Notes: generated from the letters alone by a model not told the origin. DNA of 64,000 nucleotides from Coffea arabica (GCF_036785885.1 NC_092317.1:8372501-8436500), one strand, 5' to 3'. Counted from the first letter of the stretch, positions 39,322-53,560 are shown. A program made the numbers and translations.

Positions 39322-40315
39322 TAAACATCAACCCTTTTGGTTGCTTAAGACAATGGATTATTAGTTTCGCAAAAAAAAATTTTATATTTTTCATGAATAT
39401 ATTTTTCAATCATTTTTTTTACTTCATATACATCAAATCGATACAGTACATTTTTTAACAAAAATTTCTAAAAATAGCAATCCAAACAAGACCTTGAAAT
39501 AGCAATCCAAACAAGACCTTATTGTGAGGATGGAATCTCAATTTAGTTGACTTGAGAAACAATTAATTTGTTATTGGCACGACAGTCAAGAACTCCATAT
39601 ACTCCTCTATCACTTAGGCAGTGACCTTACCAAGCTATGGAACTGATAAATCAAGAACAATCGAGCTGCATCTTGGAATACAAAATCTCCTACCAAGAAG
39701 CAAGGCAAATTTATCAGGACCAGACGATTATCAGGCTGCGGGCTTCATTACACCGGTCAAAAGGCAAAATTGATGATGGATTTTTCCTTCCTCACACAGA
39801 AATGGTCCTGTAAACGGAAAACTTTGCACAATACTATCCCATCTGAATATTCAGACGTGAAAGCAAGCAGCTTTCAGGATGCATAACAATGGTCGATTCT
39901 GGCACGTACTGGAATTATACTTTGGTTCACATTCATGAAAACCTATGATCTCTGCTATTGGTACTGCCTTAATCATAAGCGAAACAAGACAGGCAGCAGA
40001 CTTTTTTAAGCTAAAATAAAATAGGATTATCATACAAGCAAGGGCTAACAGTCCAAACCAGAATAGCAAATGCTGTATTTGGCAGAAGGAATCCAAAATT
40101 ATGACCATCATTTTCAGTAGCAACGAGGTCCACCAATCATAGAGGTCATAAAGGAGAAAACGAAACTTACTCGTACCTAAAAGTACTAGCTTAGAGCAAC
40201 CTGAAGCTGACTTAGTAAACAGGGGCATAAATCTTCTCCTAGTAAATACAACATGAAATAAGCAAGGGCCACATAGAAGGCAGCAGCTTTATAACCCAAT
40301 TACACCATACACAAG
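39322..40315. other. Intergenic, short direct repeat, NOP56 3' side
   Basis: ATAGCAATCCAAACAAGACC is repeated directly near 39474 and 39499. The rest shows no gene. The bases next to 40315 should be the NOP56 3' UTR. Confidence 0.5.
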
Positions 40316-43300
40316 TCATTCATCGTCTTTGCTCTTTGATTTCTTCTTCTTTTTCTTTTTACCTTCACTAGAACCAGTTAGAGTCTCTCCATCTTCATCC
40401 CTACTCTTCTTCTTTTTCTTCTTCTTTGCTGTTCCATCCTCTGCGGTCAATCCATTGTCACCATTTGCATCTTCTGTAGCCCGATCCTTCTCAGACTCCT
40501 CTTCCAACTTTCGCTTCTCCTTTTTCTTCTTCTTCTTCTCAGTTTTAGGCTCATCAAAAGCATCACCATTTGTAACAGCTGGAGTTTTATCCTCTTCCAT
40601 GGCTTCACCATCTTCTGCACCTTGGGCTTTTGACTTCTTTTGTTTGCTTTTCTTTACTGAAGGCTCATCAGGTGCATCATCAACATCCATTTCCAATTCT
40701 GCAAACCCAAGCAGACAAAACGAGTAAACACCTGTAAGTGGTAAACTAGTAATTGCTTGACTAAAAAGCATGTCTCAAGAGACTTGTGAATTTCAAGTCA
40801 TGTTCACTTTAACAGCCAAGTTACCGCATTCTGGGCTCACCAGAGAGCCAGAAGTATTCACTCGAAGAAATGGAATCAAAAGTTCATCAATTCATTTGAT
40901 GGATGAGCAACTAAAGGAATAAGCAATAAAATCCACACACCTTTCTTTTCAGAATTTTCTAAAGCAGCCTTCATCACATCAATGTTTTTACGAGGTGCAA
41001 CCCCCTTGTCATAAAAGTCAAGTCTCTCTTCGACTTGTTCACGGAGTTTCTCACCAAAGGCATTGGTATTCTTCTCTGTAAATGGGGGAGAAAAAGCAGA
41101 AAATTACTCGGTGGAGTAGATAGAATAACTAATAAAGACATGCTTTCCTCACTCACCCAAGAAACAATCAATGCGAGATGCAATTGAGCACTTGTTTGCT
41201 AGATAACGAGCCATTCGTCCTTTATTACGAGCAGAAGCCCGACCAATGAAAGATGAGTGAAATATAAGACCATACTTTGGAGTGTTTCCTCGAGTTTTCA
41301 GTGCCCTGAAACCAGAGGGTGGTCAATCAATTGGTGCCATTAAGCTCCATGAACAGGCACTAATATTCATCCATTTCCCATAAAAGTTGGGGTGTAATAT
41401 GAGCAGCAAGTTGTAAATTATGTGCCATGGCTTTCAAACATAACAAGTTGAATGTCTTAAGGATTGCAACAACTAACTAAAAGAGGCTGGTAAGACATAG
41501 AACACCTGAAGAGTGCCTTCTCAGCACCAAGGATCTGAAGTGTAGAAGAAGGACACTTTGCCAGGTTTGTAAGACTTCCAGCATGAGAAATCAAGCGAGC
41601 GCCCACAACTTCACCAATGAGTGCAGCCAAATTTGGTGCTATGTCATTCATTTTAGCAACTAGATAATCATAGAGTGTCTTCCTGTACTCAGCAAGATCA
41701 ATCACCCTTTGTGCAAATTGCTTGACATTAATCAAGTCAACTGGTGACAAGTCCTGTCCTGAAATGAGGAAAAAAGCATATCAATATTGTTTTGGCGACT
41801 ACAGAAATCAGCATTTAACCAAAGAAAAAGACTACAAACTTAGCATTCATATACCCATAGATGCTTTGGCCGCTTCTATGATTGCCTTTGCTTTATCATC
41901 ATCCCCGACAATCTCAGTTAGGCCTGGTAAAGAATCTTCAGCCAACTTTGACTTGTCATCAACAAATTTTGTAACTTTAGCATATAGATAGTTGTCATTG
42001 ACTATCTTCACCAATTCAGGAAAATGCCAAGAGTACCATTCCCTGCATCATGATAAGATAGGAAACAGTTCATGAATCTAGAGCCAAGTTTCAAATGAAG
42101 ATGTTCAAGAAAAGGAGTAGGACCAGTAAGGGAACCTTTTGCCTACAAGCCACGTTTACACAATAATACAATTAGGATTAGTTGTTCAAGTTGCATAGCA
42201 TGAACGAAGACACTGATCAGACTGAAGCCGCCCAAAGGTTAAATACATGATTAAACACTACAGGAAAAAGAAAGCAAGGAGTAAATTTACAGTAGTGGCC
42301 TTAAGGGAGCACAATAAGACAAATACAAACCTTACTCTCATGGAGAAGGAATTAATATCCTTATCAAGGGTATCAAGAAGGAAGATTGCCTGAATAACCA
42401 TATTGTCAACACGGTTAACATTGAACTTGACCTTAGCTCGGCTGTAACTGTGTCCCAAACCAAGTTGAGCTTTCTCCAAGTCACCAGTCTATGAAAAATG
42501 AAAAAAATAAAGAAAGAGAAGGAGGCAAAAACTTAGCAGTATATCCAAAATGTCAACCAGTAAAAAGCAAAAAAGTAAAGTGCAGACCTTGAGATTTTTA
42601 ATGTACTTGTCAAAATGTAAACGCACGCCACGAAGGAGCTCAAGAACAAACTCATTGCTTTGGCAGGGAATCTTAGTTTCTTCATGGATATGCGACCCCA
42701 GCTTAGGCTCTGAAACGCCCAGAATGAACTTAGCCTTCTTACCTTCCTTCACTTTTGGGAGATTGATCTCCAAGAAGTTCCTTAGCTCATCAGTCATTTG
42801 CCCTAAAACACAAAAATTTAGAACTGAAGCAATGTATTCGCATAAATCACACCCTCCGAAGACACTAAACAGGGAAGGAGAAAAATGCACTAAGAAAATC
42901 CACTAGTAGTAAAGACCTAAAAGACCGATAAAAACAATAGATTAAAAAAATGTTTAACTGTAACAACTAAGCCAACATCTCAGCAACAAAATCCCACATT
43001 CAAAACTGAAATTTGCAGCTCTTGTACTTCTTTATTCCAACATATCCACCCAAAGAAACCCCCTCAACCTCATTGCCACCCCAACCTTAAATCTCTAAAC
43101 TCCAACCACCATGAGAATATTTAGCCACTTGGTTGGTGAATAATCACCAACAACAAGGCGTTGAATTCTCCTTACTCCATTCAAGAGCATACAACAACTT
43201 TCACTAAAACCAACGATCAAACACCTAAATCACCAAAATAGTTAAAAGTTAAAAACTTCCAAAACTCCATTCACAAAGTCCCAAGTGGCTATGCTTCATT

Positions 43301-43883
43301 TCGTGGGGATAACACATAGCTCTATGTTACCATCAACTCCTTCCCATCAGAAAAATGTAGCAAGAAACTTCTGTAAAATCATGGATACAACATACTTTTA
43401 ACTTTCCCGTTCTTCATTATTGACATTTAACAAACAATTACACCAATACACTTTCATATTTGCATCCTTTTCCGTAAATAACAAACAGAATAGAAACCAA
43501 GAAAACAAAACTAAAAGCTTCTGAAACTGCAAAGATTCCCCTAAACTATCCAATACACATTCCATACGGCTGCAATCAAATAAAGTTTCAAGATTTGATA
43601 AAAATCGGATATTTAAATTCCCCCAATACACAAAAGTTCAGGACCAAGAAAAAGAGATTCCTGGGTTTGTTACAACACCTTCGGAAATGGAATTGCATTG
43701 TTTAAGAGCTTCAAGAGCGGACTCGAAAGGGCTAAAAGCTGCGAGCTGTACTACTTTGCCAAAGCGGTTGAAATCAGTAACGGAGCTCCGAACAGCGTCC
43801 GTGTTCTGCCCAATTTCATCCAACCCACCTGCTAAAAACAGTGAATAACCCGACGCTGATTCGTACAAAAGGTACAGCGCCAT
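40316..43883 (-). CDS. NOP56: Nucleolar protein 56 (box C/D snoRNP core)
   Basis: Core protein of box C/D snoRNPs, which guide 2'-O-methylation and processing of rRNA in the nucleolus; acts with NOP58, fibrillarin and the 15.5K protein. Exons, 5' to 3': 43883-43679, 42802-42588, 42488-42331, 42042-41855, 41758-41506, 41305-41157, 41075-40941, 40698-40316, joining to 1686 bp and 561 residues. The N-terminal domain begins [16 protein letters not shown] and includes [15 protein letters not shown]. The middle has the NOSIC-like segment [20 protein letters not shown]. The Nop domain (about residues 255-405) includes [15 protein letters not shown] and [10 protein letters not shown]. The last exon is the expected lysine-rich tail ending [12 protein letters not shown], somewhat longer than I recall for Arabidopsis. 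An in-frame ATG lies eight codons upstream (43907); I chose 43883 because family members start there. A transposon begins about 80 bp upstream. Confidence 0.96.
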
Positions 43884-43965
43884 TGCTGCCTGCCGAGTCT
43901 CCTTCAAAACCCTACTGAGTCTCCTTCAAAACCCTAAGTTCCTCTATCTATAGGAAGCAGAAAAA

Positions 43966-45652
43966 GGGAATAATTTTCAGAAACCTCCCTTGAGGTTTCT
44001 AACAATTTCACTACCCTCCCCTAAATTTTTGAACATATCACTTACCTCCCCCATAAGCCAGTTGGGGTCTAATACTTACTTCAGGGATGGTCAAATGACT
44101 TTATTATCCTTACAACTTCGGAAATATTACATATTTATATGGAGATAAGCAATTTAGTCACTTGTACTAAATTAACCAAGATTTTGAATATAAAAAAAAT
44201 TTGAAATCTTGAATACTAAATTTTATAATGATAATTGTTAATATTTTAAAGTTATTTTTCTATATTTTAGTAATTCATGTAATTTCTTTCTCCTAAAAAA
44301 AAGATTAAAATTCCTATTTAAATATTATTATTTCATAAATTTTTCATAAGAATAACAAGATAAATATGAAAATACACAAAAAGAAGGTAAAATATTAAAA
44401 TATATTTACAATTAGATTTTATTAAGTTATAGATAAAATATAACTGCACATAATATATTCTTTCCTTTCTGTTCCAAAATATTGGGTGTTTCTTTTCTTT
44501 TCTTTTCTTTGTATTAGTAATCCAAACAAGATGGTTAGAAAAAAAAATTTCTACTTTGATTTATTTGCTTTTCCATTAAAATTATACCTTTTATTAATCC
44601 AAACATTGCTTGAGAGTTGGTTTTCTTTTTAATTACAAATGATGGAAATTTCTTGTTAATCACGTGAAATAATAGACCTCGCAAGTTAAAGAAATAATTC
44701 AAAAAAACATAACATATTTTAGCATATTCTATATTTTTAACCATTAGCCATCTATATTTTTTATCATTAGCCATCTATTGTGTTTTTTTTCTTAAAAAGG
44801 TCATACTTTGTCTTATTTAATTCCTTTTCAAAATCTTGCAAATTTTGATACTAATAGCTAATTTGGATGTTTAGGTTAGACAAGAAAAGATGGGAAATGT
44901 TAAGTCATGAAAGAAAAGAAAATAAGAGAAAGGAAGAGAAGAGGTGATAATGTTATTTGGAAGTTAAGCTAGGAAAAGAGATGATTTTGGATATATATAT
45001 ATGTCAATAAAAATTTGTTCAATACATATTTGAGGACAATTTTGGTACTTAGAAAATTTTATTAGGCATTCTTAGCTTTTTCCGATGCTTTCCGCCCACA
45101 TTTGGGCGGAAAACTTTGATAACCATAATAGTAAGAGCTCATCCGTCCAAATTATACACTTTTTATCCTTTTCTGCCCCTCAAAAACTTCCAAACGCTAG
45201 AAAGAGTGTTGTCTTTTTTGTCACATTTTTTTCTTTTCTCATCAAATCACAGCTCCTAAACTAACTATAAGAGTTTAGAAATTTTTCGTGTAAATCTTGA
45301 TTCCAAATTAGCAAGTTTTCCTCTCCTATACTTTGATTTTGCTATTTTATATAGTACTATGAAAAATAGTCATTGTTATTAAACTCTATTACACTCATGT
45401 TAGAGTTTAGTCTTTATTATCTATTTTTAACTAATACTTCCTTTTGATAATCAACTAGTAATAAGTTAAGGGGTATGTTTGGTATGAAATATTCTTCTTA
45501 CTCTTGAAATCATTTTTTATTATTATTAATTTTTTTGAATTGGGCTAATTTGTTATAAGAACGTTAGTTTGAGGTTAATGATGTTTTGAAAATCTGAGGG
45601 GAGGACAGTGAAACTGTCATAAACCTTAGGGGAGGTTTCTAAAATTATTCCC
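43966..45652. mobile_element. Non-autonomous DNA transposon with ~55 bp inverted ends, upstream of NOP56
   Basis: The left end (GGGAATAATTTTCAGAAACC, then TCCCTTGAGGTTTCTAAC and TTTCACTACCCTCCCC) and the right end (GGGGAGGACAGTGAAACTG, then CTTAGGGGAGGTTTCTAAAA and ATTATTCCC) form imperfect terminal inverted repeats. The 1.69 kb between is AT-rich with no transposase. This end sequence is a common plant repeat. I could not settle a target duplication or superfamily. It abuts the 5' UTR of NOP56. Confidence 0.75.
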
Positions 45653-47941
45653 TGAAAATGGGCAACGGCAAAGGTGGCTAAAGTAGGGTTTAGGTTTTGA
45701 TGATCGGATTTAGGTCAGCATAATTTTATTTAATGTATTTGGTGCCACATGTACTTGTAATGCAAATATATAATCTTGACGAGTTCTATTTTTGTGGCAT
45801 AACAATGAGAAGCTCTATTTCAGAGGCGTTTTTAATCTACCAAAAGATAAAAATTATCCCAAACTTCACACTTGTAATTTAGTTTTCTCTGGTCAAGAAT
45901 TTCAATGCAAAAATATATTTTGTTGATTTTACTATTATTAGTAGAGCCAAAATATTTATTTGAGCAAAAATAGATTTTGAATTTGGGCAGATTTTTTCTG
46001 TTTCTTTGTCACTAATGGTAGTACTCATTATTGTATGATTCGGTCTAAATGGGGATCCAAATCTACCCACTTAATACTCAAGTTTTAACCTTTTTTGTAG
46101 AATTATTTTAAATAAGTTATTTATTATTATTGTTATTATAATTTATAATTTTAATTCATACACAGTACGGATTACACTGCTAATAAATTAGGTATTTTAA
46201 TGCTATCCGGTCAATCCTAGCTTGCTATTCTCAGAAATTTTTATTAGACTCAAGGCATGCGTAGTCAACTGCTGTAGGCTTTACCGTCTGTACACACGGA
46301 CACGGTTGCCTTCCAACCCCTTCTTTCCTTTTTCTTACGGAATCTCTGAAACCTAACTCTCATGGTAACCTAATGCAGGTCTATAATGCTACATAAATAT
46401 ACAATATCATATGCTCTCTTTAGCGTCTTAACAAATTGGGAATTGACCAACGGATGTTGGTGCAAGATTCTTTAACTATGACGTCTTAAGTTTGAAACTC
46501 ATGAAAATGGAAAAGATGATATCGGAAGAGTTTTTTCTATAAGGAATCTAACTCAATTCGAACATGATTAATCACAAACCGTAAAATGAATGTAGAAACC
46601 TGTAATTTATAAAAAATATATGAAATTACATTAGGCACGTGTAATGGAATAAAAATTATTGAATTTTAAATTAGTAAATTACCTCCTTATTGGACTTCCC
46701 TTTTCCCCTTATTCCTTCTCTATTCTCGTAGCTCTTTCTCCTTATTTTTGCTCACCAATCTCGCTAATGTTAATGTATAACGTATACTACTAGGAAGTCC
46801 TTACAATCATTTAAAATAGTATATACAATGACTAAATTGTCTTTTAATAGTCGCTTAAGAACATGAACAAATTTAGCTAACTTAAAATTATAGAACTTCA
46901 TGCTCTACTTATTAAACGTTAGCCCCTAACTGTGTTAGCTAATATTTAATATTACTAAAATTGGCTTATATCTTATCACCAAAACCAAAACACGTATTTA
47001 GCAATTCACATGCTAATTTACATGTTAAGTGGGGTTCACTTAATATGATAAATTAAATCAAATGAAACCTTTATACGTGAACGTCAAACTCTATCATTGG
47101 TTCATGAACAACTAATAGCTATGCCTAATAATGCTCTGGATTGATATAAAAATTTTCACAAATTTATCGAACTTAAAATCATAAAATTTCATGCTCTACT
47201 TATAAAGCTTGTGCCCCTAACCGTGTTAGATAATATATCATATTAGTAAAATTGAATTATAACTTATCACCGCAACACATATGTTGCAATTCCTGCAAAA
47301 TTTAGATCACCCCAAGTATAAATTATGCTACTACAATATTTTCCAAAATTGATTTATAGCTTATCACCAAAAATGTATGTAGCAATTCACACAAAATTCA
47401 AATCAACGCAAATAAAAATTATACCAATAAAAATTGGAGGGGCCGAATTGGAATTAGATGCTTGAACGGTAACACATATCAACCATAGCCTAACTGTCAG
47501 TCCAATGAAATTGGAAGACCAGATTCGTCCACCTGGCATATCTCCATTGGCCAAAATTCCGTAAATCGAAAATTTCGCACAATTCCGCACCCGTAGAACT
47601 CACGCGTGCATCCACGAAAGCAGCAAAATTATTCATTTCACCCATTTCTTTCCTTCTCCAGCCTTTCCCTCTCATAGCTATTGCCTTGCAACCAGAGCTG
47701 CAATTTCCCCGGAAATTTGAATTAATATTTTGAATTTCCCGGAAAATTCACCGGCGGTCGTCCCCCTCCCCCCCTCATCCAATCCTTATTCTTTGATCGT
47801 TGACTTTCTTCTCAGGTAGAATATGTATTTCTTATCCTTTTGAAATGTGATTTTTTGGGCTTGTTTGTTTTTTTTTTTTTGGAAGATTGATAGTCATTTT
47901 GGGATTGAGTTTTGATTAATTAGGGTTTTTCCAATATCGGA
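45653..47941. other. Intergenic with diverged direct repeats; CBSCBSPB promoter side
   Basis: A segment with AACTTAAAATTATAGAACTT, CATGCTCTACTTAT and CCCCTAACTGTGTTAG (about 46868-47010) recurs diverged about 290-300 bp downstream (about 47163-47390). The last 300 bp, with CCGGCGGTCGTCCCCCTCCC, are probably promoter and 5' UTR. CTCAG|GTAGAA near 47815 could be a 5' UTR splice donor. No other gene was seen. Confidence 0.5.
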
Positions 47942-50900
47942 ATGACGACGAGTCAAGGCGGGGGATCATCGTCAAGGAGAAGCTTATCTTTGAGCTCGCA
48001 GATGAGGAAGAAAGCTGTCGGAGCGGGTTTCGATAATGGAGGCTCCGAATCTCCTCACCGGAAATCTCTGTCGTCTTCTCGTTCCATGTATGTACTTTTG
48101 TTTTCTATTTTTAATTTTCCATTTTCGTGTTCCGACTTTGGCGGATATGGATATGGTTGAATATTGCGTTTTGTGCAATTTTATCTTTAGCTGTCATTGC
48201 CACATTGTTTTTAGATGGAAAAGGCAAGGGAAAAAAATGTTTTTGGCTGTTGTTGGGTTGTTGAGAAATTATAATCGCAAATTGCTTGAGTGTTTGGAAC
48301 ATGAATGATGATGAAATCCTGATTGGTATTTGAGGCTGCTTTTTTAATTCAATTTGAAACATCCGATATTTAAATCCTATGTCTTCTGCTGCATATTTCA
48401 TTCGGCAGTTTAATTTGTGAGGTGTCCTTTTGAAGTTCGGTAATATGAAATCAAGGGATTTGAGTTTTTTTCCTTAAGAGTTGTTGCCTTCTGCTTGATG
48501 CTAGTATCACTGGATATAATTTGGAAACGGCCTGTTAAGCAGGGGGCTGACCGGTGAGCGGACAGTAAAGAGATTGAGGTTGTCGAAAGCTCTGACAGTA
48601 CCTGATACTACAAGTATTTATGACGCTTGCCGGCGTATGGCCGCTCGTAGAGTTGATGCGTTACTACTTACTGACTCAAATGCCTTATTGTGTGGAATCT
48701 TGACAGATAAGGTTTGAACATAGTTGCTTAGGTAGTACGACGAAGTATAATTACTAATAAAATAAATTAAATTTTACATTCACTTGAATCTAGACTTCTA
48801 TTTGATTTCACATATCTTAACAACTGCTCATTCTTGTGAGTGAAGGATATAGCAACAAGAGTAATTGCTCGTGAGCTTAATCTCGAGGAGACTCCTGTTT
48901 CAAAAGTTATGACAAGAAACCCAGTATTTGTGCTTTCTGACACACTTGCTGTGGAGGCATTGCAAAAGATGGTGCAAGGAAAATTTAGGCATTTGCCTGT
49001 TGTGGAAAATGGAGAAGTTATTGCTTTACTTGATATAGCAAAATGTTTGTATGATGCTATTGCTCGGATGGAAAGAGCAGCTGAGAAGGGAAAGGCAATT
49101 GCAGCTGCTGTTGAAGGTGTTGAAAAGCACTGGGGAGCATCTGTTTCTGGTTAGTTGCAGGATGTTACTCAATGAGAACTTCACCAGATTTGACTTTCAT
49201 GTCTATTTTGTGTGCCCTTTTTCCTTCCTTCCTTTTCTTGTTTCTTTTGGCCAAACATCTGCCTGGTCCTGAGTCGAGCATTGGTTTCTTGGTTGCTCAA
49301 GTAACAAATCTGTTCCCTCACTGTGATAATTTGATTCACTCTTTTAATTTGGTTGACATACAGGCTCTAATACATTCATTGAAACAATTCGAGAGCGGAT
49401 GTTTAGGCCCTCCCTGTCTACAATTATTCCTGAGAATTCAAAGTAGGTAATACTTTTACTTACATATTTTAGTTATGTTTTGGACCTTTGGTTATTGAAT
49501 GCTTTAATTATTACACACATTAATTCTATGTTGGTGACATTATCATGCTGATTGTTTCATTGCTAGGGTTGTTACAGTTGAACCAACTGATAGTGTCCTG
49601 TTGGCAACAAAGAAGATGCTTGAATTGCGAACAAACTCTGCAATTATAACAGTTGAAAATAAACCGAGAGGAATTCTTACGTGAGTTTCCTTTTTCTAGA
49701 TTCAAGTTTTAACTATAGGGTTTGGTATATACTAATGAACACTAAGTTGATTTGTCCCTATAAAATTTTTCAGTTCAAAGGACATCTTGATGCGTGTTAT
49801 AGCACAAGATCTTCCAGCTGATTCAACTCTAGTGGAGAAGGTCTATCTCTATCTCTCTCTCTCTCTGTCTCAATAAAGTGGTCTGACTCTTGATGTGTCC
49901 TCTGGAAAATCTGTGAAATTTGTGATATAGGTTATGACACCAAATCCAGAATGTGCAACAGTCGATACACCTATTGTTGATGCATTGCATACAATGCATG
50001 ATGGAAAATTTTTACACCTTCCTGTTGTTGATAGAGGTAAATTCATACTCATGAATGACCACATAATGATCATTTACAAGTTTATCCATGTACGCTATTT
50101 TGTCACATAAATTTGATGCGAGTAAATAATCTGTTGTTTACTTGTAAGTTTTGTGACATTTTAAATTTTGAATCAGATGGAATTGTAGTTGCTGTTGTAG
50201 ATGTGCTTCATATTACTCATGCAGCAGTAGCGACTGTAAGTTCTATTCTACCTTTCTCCAGTGTACCATGCTCGATGGGTTTGACAGCTTAGGTCTTCTT
50301 GAGATTTTGGATTTTGTTGCATTGAAATTGTCTACTTAAATTTCATTACACTTAAAGACCCATGGTAGTAATTAGAGTTCACTGTTATCACCTTGCTGTT
50401 AGTTTCCTTTGTATAATCCTTATTACCTATTCAGATTGGGAGCAAAAGATGATCTAAACTATAATCACCAGTTATGCAATACTATCATCTACAGTGTTAA
50501 GGAGAATATATTTGTGGAACCCAAAATAGCATGCTTGAGCTTGACTCAATCTCAATTTTGACCAAGCTCAAGTGAGCATCTGACCCAGCAGCTCGGTTCA
50601 TTGACAGCCGTAGTACTGCAGTTTCTTTTCATCATCTTCACTCCACATTTCCCCGGTTTCTTAAGTAGGAAACTTTTAGAATGCTGTCTTTCTGGAATTG
50701 GTGTGGTTTCTTCTTAAATTTGTTACCTGATGTGATGTTGGACATCTTGGATCAACAAATTAATGGATAATAAAGAGAATTTATATCAGTAATTTGAGTG
50801 TCTTATCTCTCACAGTCTCATTGTTGTTCACCAGGGTGAGAAGGCATAGTTTATTGGGTTTCTGCTAGAACAGTAAGAGATGATATAATGTCTCAAATTC

Positions 50901-53560
50901 TTGTCATATGAAGTCCTTGAGTTCCTTTTAGTTGGTTCCAGAATTTCATTTTGCTAGTTCTTTATTCCATCCAGACCCAGTTTATTCCCTTTGTTATGAT
51001 GAGGTTGACATGAATGGTTGTATGGCAATGGTTCCTTGTACATTAGAAACAAACTTAAGAACTAGTAATTCTGTAGGATTGTTTCTTTTCCGTTTTAGTT
51101 GCATATTCTTGTCTTGTTCCTTCCATTTATTTCTGAGAACTCAGTAGAACTAGGCTGTACAAGAACTTCGTTTCCTATCTTATGTGCAATTCATTTTCAA
51201 CAGTTATATACTTATTGTTTCAAGGATATGATTTATATGGAACAGAGATCTCTGCTTTTGTTGGTTGTTTAGTAGATTTAGTGGAATTGAAAGAATACAT
51301 TTTGAATATCAAATTCCTCTTCCTCAAGTGTGCTCTTGTTATTTGTGGCAAGAATGTTAATATTTGTTGTTTGCACCTTAACTAGGTGGGAAATACTGCT
51401 GGAGTTAGTACAGAGGCTGCAAACACTATGATGCAAAAATTTTGGGATTCTGCCATGGCACTTGCTCCTGATGATGAGGAGGAAACCCGGAGGTGGACGA
51501 CTTTCTTTACATATAAGGATTTGCTTACACTTTTTCTCTTATATTTTTGTTTAACATTTCAGTGAGGGTTCCTTAAAGATGGCTTCTGATGGGGCAGACA
51601 CAGGGAGATCTCTTCCCTGTCCTTCGTCAAGCATGCCAGGCACATTTGCTTTCAAAATTCAGGACAGGAAGGGAAGAATGCATCGGTTCAACTGTGGTAT
51701 GTATTTGTCATATTCAATAGACGCCATTCATGGCAATTATTATCTTGAAGATCATGTTTCACATTTAGCAAGACACCCTGGGTACTACTACAGTGCAAAA
51801 GAAAGGAAAGGAAAGTAGGTTTCCTTCGATGCCATTTGGATAGCTTAGTTGCCTAGTTCTGTTACTGGTTTTTGTTCCTCATTTTTTATGTATTTGCTTG
51901 AAAGCAAACAGTAACATAGTGTTTGGAGAGGGGAAAGAAAGTTCCCTGTTAATTTAGCAGTAAATATAATTTCCATTACAAATAGGTCTCTTTTACCTCC
52001 AACTCTTTTTTTTTTGGATGAACCAAACACAAGCAACATAACTAGTCCTAATCCCTCCCTTGCCCCCCCCCCCCCTCTCTATGTTTTCATTTTCCTCGAA
52101 AGTCAATCAAGAGAAAGAAGACCAAAGCCCTCCTATTCCTCTCTTTTTAGTTTCCCACTCAGTGCCTTAATCCAAAAAATGCCCTTAGTGCACCAATCTT
52201 ATTGTAACCTAGCTTCTATCCATTGCACACCTACTTATATTTATTTGTGATCGTTTATAACTTAATTGAAATATACTAGAACTTGATTTAGACTTCTAAT
52301 GTTGTAGTTAGGTATAAAGGTGATGACAAGTAAACTCAAATCACTATTTTTGTGGGAAAAGATAAATTGGCTACATTAGTTTGTCTGGGTTCATGTGCTC
52401 ATATTATCTACAAAAATGATAGTTATGTGGATTTGTCTTCTACTTAGGCCAGATGTGTGTTCGCTTCACAATCAGGAAATGTTTAAAAGTTTAACATGGA
52501 TCCTTTGTGAATTTGTTATCTGTAAAGAAACTAAAATGGCTCAATCCTTCTTGATGACGAAAAGGAAATCAGTATTGCTGTCACATGAAAGTTTTGCTGA
52601 TTCATTGCTTGTCAAGTGATAATCCTACTATTCATTTTGAACAAAAAACAAGGTCTTGAGAAATTGACAGCAGCCATTAAATTTATCCTTTTCTTCGTAT
52701 TAAGCAGTTAAATCCCTGCTGCATCTTTCACATCGTTATCGACAAGTAGTAGGAATAAAGATAACAAAGTAAACATACTTAGCTCTCAATCATGTATACA
52801 TAAATCAGTTGTTCAGCACACATGAACTTCTACAAATATAATTAGACGTATAATTCTCCAAGGACCTAACCTTTTGTTTCTGGTTTTGAGTTCAGATACA
52901 CGTAGCTTAACAGATCTTATAACTTCAATTATTCAAAGAGTGGGTGATGACATTGACCGCAAAAACCTTCCTCAGATTTTGGTAGGCTCAACTCCTTGTT
53001 CTCTTCTTTGGTGCTAAAAAAGTACCATTGTTTTTAATCTCCTTCAGTGAACGCATTAGTTCTTCTTTGTCTCTGTTGAATGCTCTTATTCTTATATAAT
53101 AATTGTGCTGCAGTATGAAGATGAAGACCATGACAAGGTGGTACTTGCATCAGATAGTGATCTTGTAGCAGCTGTGGACCATGCAAGGTCGGCTGGTTGG
53201 AAGGTATACTTGGGTTTTCATAGTAGGGTCAGAAAATCTGAAGTTGAGAATCTTGTAATTGGTGTGGCACATAGGTTCCTTTACCATTTAGAAAGACAGT
53301 TCTGTCATTTTGACTCTGGATGTTCTTCCTCGTTACAACGGTGAGCAGTTAATGACACTAACCATTTTTAACTTCAACAGGGACTAAGATTACATTTAGC
53401 TTACTCAGGAAGACCTGGTCATAGGAAAGGTTCTGGCTCCGTCAGTATGGACTATGCTCATGAAGATGCATGGGCGTCAGCGTACAGTGCCGTGGCAGCT
53501 GGAGCTGCTCTAGTTGCTGGTTTAGGCGTATTAGCATTTTTTAGGAGATCTGGCAAGTAA
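47942..53560 (+). CDS. CBS domain-containing protein with PB1 domain (CBSCBSPB type)
   Basis: Plant protein with four CBS motifs and one PB1 domain; CBS pairs usually bind adenosine nucleotides, PB1 mediates protein pairing, but the cellular role is not established. Exons: 47942-48087, 48543-48711, 48846-49149, 49364-49442, 49567-49680, 49774-49840, 49931-50036, 50177-50235, 51386-51492, 51563-51696, 52896-52981, 53114-53203, 53381-53560, joining to 1641 bp and 546 residues. CBS motifs lie at about residues 58-115, 122-180, 233-290 and 293-350, with recurring text such as VSKVMTRNPVFV, GKFRHLPVVENGE and VMTPNPECATVD. PB1 spans about 410-495 (FAFKIQDRKGRMHRFN to YEDEDHDKVVLASDSDL). A hydrophobic stretch at 521-540 (AGAALVAGLGVLAFF) suggests a C-terminal membrane anchor. 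The N-terminus is serine-rich. All introns are GT-AG. Confidence 0.94.

Noticed and set aside
40329-40727. 132-codon plus-strand frame of F and S
   Set aside because: It is antisense to the lysine-rich tail of NOP56.
40699-43678. Intronic box C/D snoRNAs in NOP56
   Set aside because: NOP56 introns host snoRNAs in some animals, so I looked for paired C (RTGATGA) and D (CTGA) boxes with flanking stems on the minus strand and saw no convincing pair.
43884-43907. Upstream in-frame ATG of NOP56 as the start
   Set aside because: It would add eight residues (MKETRQAA) absent from family members, which begin at the MALY/MAMY position.
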